Assembly: GCF_014596935.1 (NCBI RefSeq)
Contig: NZ_JACVXC010000001.1
Span: 304,683 to 368,682 of the forward strand
Direction: 5' to 3'
From: Aestuariibaculum suncheonense
Lineage (GTDB): Bacteria; Bacteroidota; Bacteroidia; Flavobacteriales; Flavobacteriaceae
Length of the DNA stretch: 64,000 nucleotides
Shown piece by piece: positions 1-7,845 of this stretch; within the stretch, counting starts at the first letter, position 1; each line of letters starts with the position of its first letter. The notes below the pieces were generated by a model, which was not told the origin of the DNA, searched no databases, and saw only the letters and a program-made list of their open reading frames with translations. Position numbers and translations under genes: made by a program.

Positions 1-2
1 AA

Positions 3-191
3 AGCCGAAGTCAGCATAAAAATAAAGAGCTTGTTACTGAGCGATTTCTGGATTTAATAGAAAACGCTTTAAAAGTTCAAAAAAAGCGTGTACCTACAAA
101 AATTCCGAAATCGGTGATCAAAAAACGTTTAAAAGGTAAGAGGAATCAGTCGTTAAAAAAGGAAAACAGAAAAAAGCCCGATTTAGACTAA
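3..191 (+). CDS. arfB: ArfB-type alternative ribosome-rescue factor, C-terminal part
   Basis: The window opens inside an open frame that runs to a stop at 189-191. The visible 62 codons begin SRSQHKNKELVTERFLDLIE and end in a very basic tail rich in Lys and Arg. This matches the end of ArfB (YaeJ), a small relative of class I release factors that frees peptides from stalled ribosomes. In that family a conserved SRSQ-N-K stretch follows the GGQ domain, and the Lys/Arg tail inserts into the mRNA channel. The GGQ motif itself lies upstream of the window and cannot be checked, so the call rests on the C-terminal signature. Confidence 0.8.
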   Translation, partial: SRSQHKNKELVTERFLDLIENALKVQKKRVPTKIPKSVIKKRLKGKRNQSLKKENRKKPDLD

Positions 192-211
192 AATAATCCG
201 TAATTGCTTCT

Positions 212-219
212 TACCTTTG
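212..219 (+). promoter_or_regulatory. Bacteroidetes -7 promoter box ahead of the TPP riboswitch
   Basis: The octamer TACCTTTG fits the Bacteroidetes -7 consensus TAnnTTTG. It lies about 15 bases before the riboswitch, where a transcript carrying the aptamer should start. No good TTTG -33 element sits 17-23 bases upstream, so the promoter call rests on position and one box. Confidence 0.5.
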
Positions 220-232
220 CGCCGTTCTCATA

Positions 233-300
233 AAGGGGTGCCAATAATATCGGCTGAGATCATACCCATTGAACCTAGAACAGGTAATGCTGTTTAGGGA
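233..300 (+). promoter_or_regulatory. TPP (thi-box) riboswitch
   Basis: All the conserved blocks of the thiamine pyrophosphate aptamer occur in order: GGGGTGCC (235-242), GGCTGAGAT (252-260), ACCC (264-267), GAACCT (271-276) and GGTAATGC (283-290), closed by a TAGGGA segment. About 100 bases separate the aptamer from the start codon of the TonB-dependent receptor. That stretch holds an AT-rich inverted repeat near 321-336 that could belong to the expression platform. By analogy with other thi-box elements, TPP should turn the gene off. The mechanism, termination or hidden ribosome entry, cannot be read from sequence. Confidence 0.95.
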
Positions 301-403
301 GGCGAATAAATCGCTGTTTGGATAAATTTATTTATCAAAAATTTAATCACAATTAGTTAAGAATAATAACCTCTTTTTATTCGATTATAAAGACATAATC
401 GTA

Positions 404-2653
404 ATGAAACACATTTTTATTGTTTTAACTGCTTTGGTATTTTCCTTTCAAGTTAATGCCCAAGAGAAACAACAAGATTCAACGCAAGTTGAAAAACTGG
501 ATGAAGTTTTACTCTCTGCCACCCGAGCAAAAGATAAAACACCAGTTGCCTTTTCTAATATTTCTAAAAAAGATTTAGAATCAACCAACTTGGGGCAAGA
601 TTTACCTATTTTGCTAGATCAGTTACCGTCTGTAGTAACCACCTCCGATGCCGGAGCTGGCGTGGGATATACGGGAATTCGCGTTCGTGGTACCGATGCG
701 ACGCGTGTCAATGTAACTATTAACGGTATTCCGTATAACGATGCTGAAAGTCAGGGGACGTTTTGGGTAAATATGCCCGATTTTGTGAGTTCTGTTGAAG
801 ATATTCAGCTACAACGTGGTGTCGGAACGAGTACCAATGGTTCTGGAGCCTTTGGAGCGAGCTTAAACTTAAAAACCCTTAATCCGTCAACTGAAGGTTA
901 TGCAACCACGACAAATGTTGTAGGATCTTACGACACACGTAAACATAACATCAGTTTAGGTTCTGGTTTAAAAAACGGATTTTATGCCGAAGGTCGCCTG
1001 TCTAAAATTATGAGTGATGGTTATATCGATCGTGCATCATCCGATTTATCATCGTATTATGTTGAAGGTGGATTTTTAGATGAAAAAATATCGGTTAAGG
1101 CTATTGTTTTCGGAGGAAAAGAAGAAACCTACCAGTCATGGTATGGTACGCCGGAAGCGGTTGTAAAAGGGGATACTCATGGTATTCAGGATTTTATTGA
1201 TCGAAATTATTTATCGGAAGCTGAAGCTGAAAACCTTTTAAATTCAGGTCGTACCTATAATTATTATACTTACGATAACGAGATTGATCATTACGAGCAA
1301 ACACACTATCAGTTGCATATATCGCATCAGTTTGATAACCATTTTTCAGCAAACCTTTCAGGAAATTATACACGCGGAAAAGGATATTTTGAGCAGTATA
1401 AAGATGGAGAGACTGTTGGTGATTATTTTCCTGAGCGTACATATGCCAATGCGGAAGGAGATGTCATTAGACGTCGTTGGTTAGATAACGATTTTTATGC
1501 CATTGTCTCTTCTTTCAACTATAAAAAGGATAACTTAAATCTGTATTTAGGAGGTGGTTACAATAAATATTATGGTGATCATTTTGGTGAATTAATCTGG
1601 GATTCGTTTCCTGTTTCTGTGCCAATTCGAACAGATTACTATACAAGTGTAGGGGAGAAAAATGATTACAATGCGTATTTAAAAGCAGAATATACTTTAG
1701 ATTATAAGTGGTTTTTATTTGCGGATGTGCAGTACAGAGGTGTCGATTATAAATCTAACGGATTAAGTTCCGATTTAGTCCCAATCGATGTGTCTGAAAC
1801 CTATAACTTTTTCAATCCAAAAGCTGGTGTAACCTATACAATCGACAATTATAATTCGGTTTACGGTTCGTTAGCAATTGCAAATAGAGAACCAAATCGA
1901 GACGATTTAACAAAGAATCCGGTATTGCCTCAGCCAGAGCGTTTGTACGATTATGAGTTTGGTTATAAATTAAAAACACCAAACTATTACGCCACTGCTA
2001 ATTTGTATTATATGAATTATAAAGACCAATTGGTACTAACAGGTGATTTGGATAATGTAGGAGACCCAATTCGAGAGAACGTAAAGGAAAGTTACAGAGC
2101 AGGGGTAGAGCTGCAGGTTGGGTATAAGTTTTCAGATATGTTACGTATTGATGCCAATGCAACCTTCAGTCAGAATAAAATTAAAAATTTCGACTATGTG
2201 GTTTACGATACACAATACGATCCGAATACATGGGATACGGTATCCTATGAAGCGATTACAACATCTTATGAGGATACAGATATTTCGTTTTCACCAAATG
2301 TTGTGGCCGGAGGAACAGTTCGATTTACGCCGCTTGAAAACTTAAATCTGGCGTTTATTTCAAAATATGTAGGGAAACAATATTTAGACAATACCTCAAG
2401 TGATAGTAAAAGTATGGATGCCTATTTTGTAAATAATTTTAATGCCACTTATAAGATTAAGCCAAACTGGATTAAAGAAATTGCGTTTAATCTTTTGGTA
2501 AATAATATTTTAGATAACGAGTATGTTTCTAACGGGTATACCTATAGTTATTATTACAGACCGCAAGGATCTAATGATAATGCAATAACCGAGAATTTTT
2601 ATTATCCGCAGGCAAAAATTAATTTCCTTTTAGGGATGACATTAAAGTTTTAA
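404..2653 (+). CDS. TonB-dependent outer-membrane receptor under TPP control, probable thiamine or precursor uptake
   Basis: The protein has 749 residues. A signal peptide ends at about Ala19 (QVNA-Q). The plug domain spans roughly 35-160 and contains RVRGTDATRVNVTINGIPYND and the TSTNGSGAFGASLNL stretch typical of TonB receptor plugs. The remainder is a 22-strand-type barrel ending in an aromatic Phe, as expected of outer-membrane proteins. It lacks the N-terminal carboxypeptidase-like domain of SusC proteins, so it resembles siderophore or vitamin receptors. The upstream TPP riboswitch makes thiamine or a thiamine precursor the likely ligand. Comparative genomics has described TPP-regulated outer-membrane receptors (Omr1) in Bacteroidetes. 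The usual partners, PnuT and a thiamine pyrophosphokinase-type gene, are not next to it. The substrate is inferred. Confidence 0.88.
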   Translation: MKHIFIVLTALVFSFQVNAQEKQQDSTQVEKLDEVLLSATRAKDKTPVAFSNISKKDLESTNLGQDLPILLDQLPSVVTTSDAGAGVGYTGIRVRGTDATRVNVTINGIPYNDAESQGTFWVNMPDFVSSVEDIQLQRGVGTSTNGSGAFGASLNLKTLNPSTEGYATTTNVVGSYDTRKHNISLGSGLKNGFYAEGRLSKIMSDGYIDRASSDLSSYYVEGGFLDEKISVKAIVFGGKEETYQSWYGTPEAVVKGDTHGIQDFIDRNYLSEAEAENLLNSGRTYNYYTYDNEIDHYEQTHYQLHISHQFDNHFSANLSGNYTRGKGYFEQYKDGETVGDYFPERTYANAEGDVIRRRWLDNDFYAIVSSFNYKKDNLNLYLGGGYNKYYGDHFGELIWDSFPVSVPIRTDYYTSVGEKNDYNAYLKAEYTLDYKWFLFADVQYRGVDYKSNGLSSDLVPIDVSETYNFFNPKAGVTYTIDNYNSVYGSLAIANREPNRDDLTKNPVLPQPERLYDYEFGYKLKTPNYYATANLYYMNYKDQLVLTGDLDNVGDPIRENVKESYRAGVELQVGYKFSDMLRIDANATFSQNKIKNFDYVVYDTQYDPNTWDTVSYEAITTSYEDTDISFSPNVVAGGTVRFTPLENLNLAFISKYVGKQYLDNTSSDSKSMDAYFVNNFNATYKIKPNWIKEIAFNLLVNNILDNEYVSNGYTYSYYYRPQGSNDNAITENFYYPQAKINFLLGMTLKF

Positions 2654-2676
2654 GGAAAGAATTACTATGAAAAAGA

Positions 2677-2704
2677 AAACGCCCCGATTATGGGGCGTTT
2701 TTTA
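2677..2704 (+). terminator. Intrinsic terminator after the TonB receptor
   Basis: A perfect hairpin, AAACGCCCC and GGGGCGTTT around a short loop, is followed by a T run. It ends against the stop codon of the opposing lipoprotein gene and may serve both. Confidence 0.9.
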
Positions 2705-3130
2705 GTTGTTAGAAATATAAAGGATGTTCCCATTTTTTCTCACAGAATAGAATCTCAAACTACACGGAGGAGGGTTGTCTCCTAAAGCTTGTCCGGTTAC
2801 TAAGCTATATTTGTTTTGATCACTACAACCACAAGTTGCTTCTAAGCCAGACTCTTCTAAAATAGAACATGAACTTTGTTCATGGTTTGGGTCTCGGGCA
2901 TCCCAGGCATAATAATCAAATCCGGTACTTGCTACAATAATACCCCCGTTACCATAATTTGGAATATAAATAGAGTTGCCGGCAAAGGGCAATTGGCTGT
3001 ATTCTGGTAAGCTTAAATCAATAGAAAGATTAACATTGATATCTAATAGAAATTTACAGTTTTCATTTTCATAATTGTTGCTACAAGATATTAGTAGAAA
3101 AAGGCTAAGTATATATAAAAGAGGATTCAT
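2702..3130 (-). CDS. Lipoprotein with a degenerate Rieske-like fold
   Basis: A start at 3130 (MNPLLYILSLFLLISC) gives a compact lipoprotein signal with the lipobox cysteine in LLISC. Seven further codons upstream, starting at 3151, are also open. The C-terminal half follows the order of a Rieske domain: a YAWDARDPNHE segment where the first C-x-H loop should be, SGLEATCGCSDQNKYSLVTG where CPCHGSxF-xxxTG should be, and then LRFYSVRKNGNILYIS as the final strand pair. The histidine and cysteine ligands are not conserved as pairs, so a 2Fe-2S cluster is doubtful. Similar small lipoproteins are common in Flavobacteria. The function is unknown. It stands alone between the receptor terminator and greA. 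Confidence 0.7.
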   Translation of the reverse strand: MNPLLYILSLFLLISCSNNYENENCKFLLDINVNLSIDLSLPEYSQLPFAGNSIYIPNYGNGGIIVASTGFDYYAWDARDPNHEQSSCSILEESGLEATCGCSDQNKYSLVTGQALGDNPPPCSLRFYSVRKNGNILYISNN

Positions 3131-3191
3131 AAAATTCGCAAAATATTCCATTGCAATTTACAACAAAAAGCAAATTGAGATAAATATTTTG

Positions 3192-3199
3192 TATATTTG
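3192..3199 (+). promoter_or_regulatory. -7 promoter box for greA
   Basis: TATATTTG fits TAnnTTTG and lies about 90 bases before the greA start. A TTG at 3175-3177 is only 14 bases upstream, which is closer than usual. Confidence 0.5.
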
Positions 3200-3288
3200 T
3201 TACTCAATCTCGTGTAAACGGGATTTTTTTTATGCTGAAAATCGATAGACACATTTACAGTATTTTTAATTATTAAATGAATGAAGTT

Positions 3289-3762
3289 ATGAGTAAAGTA
3301 TCGTACTATACACCGGAAGGATTAAAGAAATTAAGAGACGAATTAAAACAACTAAAAGATATAGAACGCCCAAAAGCATCGCAAGCCATTGCTGATGCCA
3401 GAGATAAAGGAGATTTGAGTGAGAATGCAGAATATGATGCTGCAAAAGAAGCACAGGGTTTATTAGAGATGAAGATTTCTAAATTAGAAGAAGTCTTATC
3501 TAATGCAAGAATTATTGACGAGTCGCAGTTAGATACGTCTAAGGTTTTGGTGTTGTCTAAAGTGAAGATTAAAAACCAAACCAATGGTATGGAAGTGACC
3601 TATACCTTAGTGGCGGAAAGTGAAGCGAATTTAGCAGCAGGTAAAATTTCGGTTAACTCACCTATTGGAAAAGGATTATTAGGAAAATCGGTTGGTGATG
3701 TTGCTGAAATTCAGGTACCAAACGGCGTAATGAAATTTGATATCATTGAAATTTCAAGATAA
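3289..3762 (+). CDS. greA: Transcription elongation factor GreA
   Basis: GreA rescues backtracked RNA polymerase by stimulating transcript cleavage in the secondary channel. From the chosen start (MSKVSYYTPEGLKKLRDEL) the protein has 157 residues, the usual family length. The N-terminal coiled coil spans about 5-75 and carries the acidic tip signature DARDKGDLSENAEYDAAKE. The C-terminal FKBP-like domain ends in GVMKFDIIEISR. An ATG four codons upstream (3277) is open but does not fit the family N-terminus. The gene has its own -7 box and a hairpin behind it, so it is probably monocistronic. Confidence 0.95.
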   Translation: MSKVSYYTPEGLKKLRDELKQLKDIERPKASQAIADARDKGDLSENAEYDAAKEAQGLLEMKISKLEEVLSNARIIDESQLDTSKVLVLSKVKIKNQTNGMEVTYTLVAESEANLAAGKISVNSPIGKGLLGKSVGDVAEIQVPNGVMKFDIIEISR

Positions 3763-3786
3763 ATAACATAGAAAACAACGTTTTTT

Positions 3787-3824
3787 AAAAGATTCCTGTC
3801 TTAATTTAGTCAGGAATCTTTTAA
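3787..3824 (+). terminator. Probable terminator after greA
   Basis: AAAAGATTCCTG pairs with CAGGAATCTTTT around a loop of about 12 bases. The flanks are A-rich and T-rich, and the T run is short. Confidence 0.65.
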
Positions 3825-3851
3825 ATTTATAACCTCTCATTTTTAATTATT

Positions 3852-4241
3852 ATGGCTTCAATATTCACTAAAATAGTAAACGGAGAAATTCCTTGTTATA
3901 AAATTGCTGAAACCGAAGAGTTTTTAGCGTTTTTGGATGTTAATCCCAATGCTTCTGGTCACACACTTTGTATTCCGAAACAGGAAGTTGATAAGATTTT
4001 CGATTTAGATGAAGTGACTTATACAGGTTTAATGCAGTTTTCCAGAAAGGTGGCTATAGCCATTGAAAAAGCAATCCCGTGTAAACGGGTAGGGGTAACC
4101 GTTATTGGTTTAGAAGTGCCTCACGTTCACGTGCATTTAATTCCGTTAACCACTATGGAAGATGCGCGCTTTATTAAAAAAGTGCCACATACTCCGGAAG
4201 ATTTTGAAGCTGTGGTAGCGAAAATTAAAGCAGCTTTATAA
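3852..4241 (+). CDS. HIT-family nucleotide hydrolase
   Basis: A 129-residue histidine-triad protein of the HINT/Fhit group. It contains the N-terminal ASIFTKIVNGEIPCYKIAE signature and the catalytic triad motif HVHVHLIPL near residues 110-118. Such enzymes hydrolyse nucleotide phosphoramidates or dinucleoside polyphosphates in the cytoplasm. The length is typical. The gene follows greA by about 90 bases. Its last six bases overlap the end of the opposing small membrane protein gene. The exact substrate cannot be told from sequence. Confidence 0.92.
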   Translation: MASIFTKIVNGEIPCYKIAETEEFLAFLDVNPNASGHTLCIPKQEVDKIFDLDEVTYTGLMQFSRKVAIAIEKAIPCKRVGVTVIGLEVPHVHVHLIPLTTMEDARFIKKVPHTPEDFEAVVAKIKAAL

Positions 4242-4586
4242 TAGGCTATAAACTACTGTAGCTGCAATACAAACAGCAATAAAAACAATTGAAACAATGG
4301 CAAGCCACGTCACCTTTTTTAAATGTGTCGAGGCTTGTTTTGGAGTGAAAGCTTTTTTGTGGTATTCAAAAACACGCTCAATATCTTCAGTCCATTTTAC
4401 CGGATAAATGGGGGTATTGCAGGTTGTGCAGTCCATTTCGTATTTAATATCGGATGTAATGGATTTGTAAAAACTAGTTTCCACAAACTTCTGTTTAAAG
4501 GTGAGTCGTAACCCATCCTTACTGTAGCATTCCGGACAATTGTTGTTAAGATCAACTGCTTTTATTTTGATATAGTGTTCGGCCAT
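4236..4586 (-). CDS. Small zinc-ribbon-like membrane protein
   Basis: I do not recognise a named family. The 116-residue protein has two Cys pairs, CPEC near residue 17 and CTTC near 53, which probably form a zinc ribbon. A basic linker (KKAFTPKQASTHLKK) follows, and one or two C-terminal hydrophobic segments cover about 91-116. It starts three bases after the stop of the histidine kinase gene on the same strand, so the two are almost surely co-transcribed, and it could modulate or anchor the kinase. This partnership is inferred from spacing only. Confidence 0.75.
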   Translation of the reverse strand: MAEHYIKIKAVDLNNNCPECYSKDGLRLTFKQKFVETSFYKSITSDIKYEMDCTTCNTPIYPVKWTEDIERVFEYHKKAFTPKQASTHLKKVTWLAIVSIVFIAVCIAATVVYSLL

Positions 4587-4589
4587 AGC

Positions 4590-5741
4590 TTAAGCGCGTT
4601 TAAGTGTTATTTGTATGGTTGTGCCTTTATCTTTTTCAGAGCGTAAAACTTTAATCTTGCCATCATGAAAGTCTTCAATAATACGTTTGGTTAACGATAG
4701 TCCTAATCCCCAGCCACGTTTTTTGGTAGTGTATCCTGGTTCAAAAATTTTATTGAAGTCTTTCTTGGCGATACCTTTTCCGGTATCGGTTACGTTAATT
4801 TTTACAATATTTTCAATCTGAATAATTTCAACCGTAAGTTTCCCACGGCCTTTCATGGCATCTATGGCATTTTTAACCAGGTTTTCAATTGTCCAGCTAT
4901 ATAATTGTTTGTTCAAATTTACTAAAATACTCCCTTTCGGTACAATAATTTCAAAATCAATTAGTTTCGAGGTGCGCGCTTTTAAGTAATCGTAAGAATC
5001 TATAGTCTCTTTTTTAATATCTGCTAATTCTAAGGTAGGAATTGAGCCAATTTTGCTAAAGCGCTCAGTTATAGTTTGTAAGCGGTCGATATCTTTTTCA
5101 ATTTCAGAAATATAACTCGGATTGACGTTTTCAGATTTCAAGATTTCTGTCCAGCCAATAAGTGATGATAAAGGCGTGCCGATTTGATGAGCTGTTTCTT
5201 TAGCCATACCCGACCACAATTTGTTTTGAGTGGCATTTTTATTACTTCGATAGAAAAAGAAAATAACAGCTCCAAACAAGAATACGATAAGTAGTAAAGC
5301 TAACGGATAGTATTTTAATTTGTTTAAAAGGGGTGAGTTGCCATAATAAATAGTACTGGCTATACTGTTTCCCAATTTAACAGGGATAGGACGATTCTCC
5401 TCAGCAAATTTAGCAATGAGTTTTTGTACATAAAGCGAATCCTGAATTTTAGTTTCATCTAAATTTTTAAAACTGCTTAAACTGCCATCTTCGTTAATAA
5501 CCAGCATGGGGGTGGTTTCGTTACTGCTCATAATTTTCAGAGTCAGGTCGAGGTTAGTAGCATCGTCATCAGAGTTGATAAACTCGGTTTGAGCGAACGA
5601 CCAGTTTTCCATTTTGGTACGTTCTTCTTCTTTAAAATGCTGAAAAAACTCGTAAGTTTTCCATAAAATCAAGGAAACGATAATAAGAGAAGCGGCAACA
5701 ATGACCCAGCGTAGTGTATTACTATATTTAGTAAAAATCAT
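4590..5741 (-). CDS. Membrane sensor histidine kinase
   Basis: The 383-residue protein has transmembrane segments at about 9-30 and 143-165 flanking a periplasmic sensor region of about 110 residues. There is no HAMP or PAS domain. The dimerisation box KETAHQIGTPLSSL carries the phospho-acceptor His185. The ATPase domain shows N-box NLVKNAIDAM, DTGKGI and the GWGLGLSL lid motif. No response regulator gene is adjacent, so its partner is encoded elsewhere. It heads a two-gene unit with the zinc-ribbon membrane protein. The HQIGTPLSSL variant of the H-box is common in Bacteroidetes kinases. Confidence 0.92.
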   Translation of the reverse strand: MIFTKYSNTLRWVIVAASLIIVSLILWKTYEFFQHFKEEERTKMENWSFAQTEFINSDDDATNLDLTLKIMSSNETTPMLVINEDGSLSSFKNLDETKIQDSLYVQKLIAKFAEENRPIPVKLGNSIASTIYYGNSPLLNKLKYYPLALLLIVFLFGAVIFFFYRSNKNATQNKLWSGMAKETAHQIGTPLSSLIGWTEILKSENVNPSYISEIEKDIDRLQTITERFSKIGSIPTLELADIKKETIDSYDYLKARTSKLIDFEIIVPKGSILVNLNKQLYSWTIENLVKNAIDAMKGRGKLTVEIIQIENIVKINVTDTGKGIAKKDFNKIFEPGYTTKKRGWGLGLSLTKRIIEDFHDGKIKVLRSEKDKGTTIQITLKRA

Positions 5742-5857
5742 GCGTTATTAATTAGTATCTAATATAATGCAAATCTGTTAATATTATTGTTTAAGTTGTT
5801 AGTAAATTGGTTTTTAGTTACAATTTAGATTAGTTACATTTGTTGAAACAAAACTAG

Positions 5858-6727
5858 ATGCTGTCCATAAATCCGAAAGATATAAGAACCAGTTTATTAC
5901 ATGGTTATTTGTTAAGTGCTGTAGCACCAAGGCCCATAGCTTTTGCAAGTACGGTTGATGCTGAAGGCCGTGTAAATTTATCACCGTTTAGTTTTTTTAA
6001 TGTATTTAGCTCTAATCCGCCTATATTAGTTTTTTCACCATCGCGTCGTGTTAAAGACAATACGATTAAGCATACATTAAAGAATATTCACGCTACTCGT
6101 GAGGTTGTTATTAATGTGGTGAATTACGATATGGTACACCAAATGTCGTTGTCGAGTTCAGATTTTGCTGAAGGTGTTAACGAGTTTGAAAAGTCGGGGT
6201 TAACTATGTTGAAATCTGATATTGTAAAGCCTTTTCGCGTAGCCGAGTCGCCGGTGCAAATGGAGTGTAAGGTTAACGATATAATTGCCTTAGGAACCGA
6301 AGGTGGCGCTGGAAATTTAATTATCTGCGAAGTTGTAAAATTTCATATTGATGAAGACGTTTTAGATAAAGACGGACACGTCATTCAAGAGAAACTGGAT
6401 TTGGTGGCCAGAGCCGGAGGAAGTTATTACACAAGAGCCAATAAAGGTTTTTTTGAAATTCCGAAGCCTTTATCAACGGTTGGAATTGGTGTGGATCGTT
6501 TTCCGGAAGAGATAAAAAACAGCATGGTTTTAACAGGAAATGATTTAGGGATGTTAGGCAATGTGGAAGCTTTACCAAATGAAGATGAGGTGGCTGCATT
6601 TGTGCAAGATCTGGGAGGACGTTATCCGAATATAAAAACAGCCTCGCACCGGGAAAAACACAAACTGGCTCAGAATTATTTGAGTTATGGTGATGTAGAT
6701 AGTGCCTGGAAAATATTATTAAGTTAA
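5858..6727 (+). CDS. Flavin reductase-like FMN-binding split-barrel protein
   Basis: The 289-residue protein has the flavin-reductase-like domain in its first 190 or so residues. It begins LLSAVAPRPIAFASTVDAEG and continues with NLSPFSFFNVFSSNPPILVFSPSR, the FMN-binding loop typical of the family. The C-terminal hundred residues form an extension that includes a GRYPNIKTASHREK segment, found in flavobacterial homologues. It may reduce flavin or bind FMN for an unknown oxidoreductase. A TACATTTG -7 box lies at 5835-5842. DUF3127 follows 35 bases after its stop. Confidence 0.88.
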   Translation: MLSINPKDIRTSLLHGYLLSAVAPRPIAFASTVDAEGRVNLSPFSFFNVFSSNPPILVFSPSRRVKDNTIKHTLKNIHATREVVINVVNYDMVHQMSLSSSDFAEGVNEFEKSGLTMLKSDIVKPFRVAESPVQMECKVNDIIALGTEGGAGNLIICEVVKFHIDEDVLDKDGHVIQEKLDLVARAGGSYYTRANKGFFEIPKPLSTVGIGVDRFPEEIKNSMVLTGNDLGMLGNVEALPNEDEVAAFVQDLGGRYPNIKTASHREKHKLAQNYLSYGDVDSAWKILLS

Positions 6728-6762
6728 GTAAATAAAGTATAAATCTGAATAAATAGTAATAC

Positions 6763-7140
6763 ATGGAAGTTCAAGGAAGAATTAAAATGATTGGTGAAAC
6801 TCAATCTTTTGGAAGTAATGGGTTTAGAAAAAGAGAAGTTGTAGTAACTACTGAAGAGCAGTATCCACAACACATTATGGTTGAGTTCGTGCAAGATAAA
6901 ACGGATTTGTTAAACAGTTACCAGGTAGGACAACAAGTAAAGGTTAGCATTAACTTACGCGGAAGAGAGTGGGTAAACCCACAAGGTGAAACTAAATATT
7001 TCAATACCATTCAAGGGTGGAGAATTGAAGCAGTTCAGACTGGAGCTTCAGGTGAAAATTTACCGCCAGTACCTCCAATGGATGCGTTCGAGCCAGCAGG
7101 AAGCTTAAACGAAGATGATCACGACGATTTACCATTCTAG
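6763..7140 (+). CDS. DUF3127 protein, OB-fold-like
   Basis: A 125-residue protein beginning MEVQGRIKMIGETQSFGSNG, the DUF3127 hallmark. A conserved NLRGREWVNPQGETKYFN segment follows, and the tail is acidic (NEDDHDDLPF). The strand pattern and the acidic DDLPF end recall single-stranded DNA-binding proteins, but function is not established and I infer none. It lies just downstream of the flavin reductase-like gene, possibly in the same transcript, and is closed by a strong hairpin. Confidence 0.9.
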   Translation: MEVQGRIKMIGETQSFGSNGFRKREVVVTTEEQYPQHIMVEFVQDKTDLLNSYQVGQQVKVSINLRGREWVNPQGETKYFNTIQGWRIEAVQTGASGENLPPVPPMDAFEPAGSLNEDDHDDLPF

Positions 7141-7159
7141 TAAATTGATAGAATATTAT

Positions 7160-7197
7160 AAAAACCTCAATGTTAATGAAATGTTGAGGTTTTTTAT
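7160..7197 (+). terminator. Intrinsic terminator after DUF3127
   Basis: AAAACCTCAA pairs with TTGAGGTTTT, followed by TTTATTT. It separates this unit from aat, whose start codon follows 15 bases later. Confidence 0.85.
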
Positions 7198-7211
7198 TTG
7201 ATAAAAGACTT

Positions 7212-7835
7212 ATGCATTTTCTAACTCAAGACTTATGGTTCCCTGATTACGATGAAGCTAGTGCCGATGGTTTATTGGCGATTGGTGGCGATTTATCGGT
7301 AGACCGCTTGTTGTTTGCTTATGAGTATGGCATTTTTCCTTGGTATAGTGAAGATGAACCTATTTTATGGTGGTCGCCTGATCCGCGGTTTGTGCTATTT
7401 CCGGAAAAGTTGAAAGTATCGAAAAGTATGCGCCAAATTCTTAGACGTAATAGTTTTAAAGTAACTGTTAATACAGATTTTCAAAAGGTTATGCAATCTT
7501 GTTCTAAAATTAAACGAGAAGGTCAGGATGATACCTGGATTACCAACGACATGATTCAGGCTTATGTAAAACTTCATGAGCAGGGCTATGCAAAATCGGT
7601 TGAGGTGTGGCAGGATGATGAACTGGTTGGTGGCCTGTATGGTGTCGATTTGGGTAATGGGGTGTTTTGTGGTGAAAGTATGTTTTCAAAAGTGAGTAAT
7701 GCCAGTAAAGTAGGTTTTATCACTTTTATTCAAAACAGTAGTTATAGGTTAATAGATTGTCAGGTACATACGAATCATTTAGAAAGTTTAGGGGCAGAAG
7801 AGATACCTCGATCTAAATTTTTAGAGTATCTGTAA
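7212..7835 (+). CDS. aat: Leucyl/phenylalanyl-tRNA-protein transferase
   Basis: Aat adds Leu or Phe from tRNA to proteins with N-terminal Arg or Lys, marking them for ClpAP under the bacterial N-end rule. The 207 residues contain FPDYDEASADGLLAIGGDLS, the YGIFPWYSEDEPILWWSPDPR core, and GGLYGVDLGNGVFCGESMFS. All are family signatures. The length is at the short end of the family, but no domain is missing. The gene starts right behind a terminator, so its promoter must lie within or before the hairpin. It converges on the DUF2490 gene 10 bases away. Confidence 0.95.
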   Translation: MHFLTQDLWFPDYDEASADGLLAIGGDLSVDRLLFAYEYGIFPWYSEDEPILWWSPDPRFVLFPEKLKVSKSMRQILRRNSFKVTVNTDFQKVMQSCSKIKREGQDDTWITNDMIQAYVKLHEQGYAKSVEVWQDDELVGGLYGVDLGNGVFCGESMFSKVSNASKVGFITFIQNSSYRLIDCQVHTNHLESLGAEEIPRSKFLEYL

Positions 7836-7845
7836 TTCTATATTT

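Noticed and set aside
1194..1442. Open frame on the minus strand inside the TonB receptor gene
   Set aside because: It lies wholly within a well-supported gene, has no family features and reads as a shadow of its codons. Many similar frames inside other genes were dropped for the same reason.
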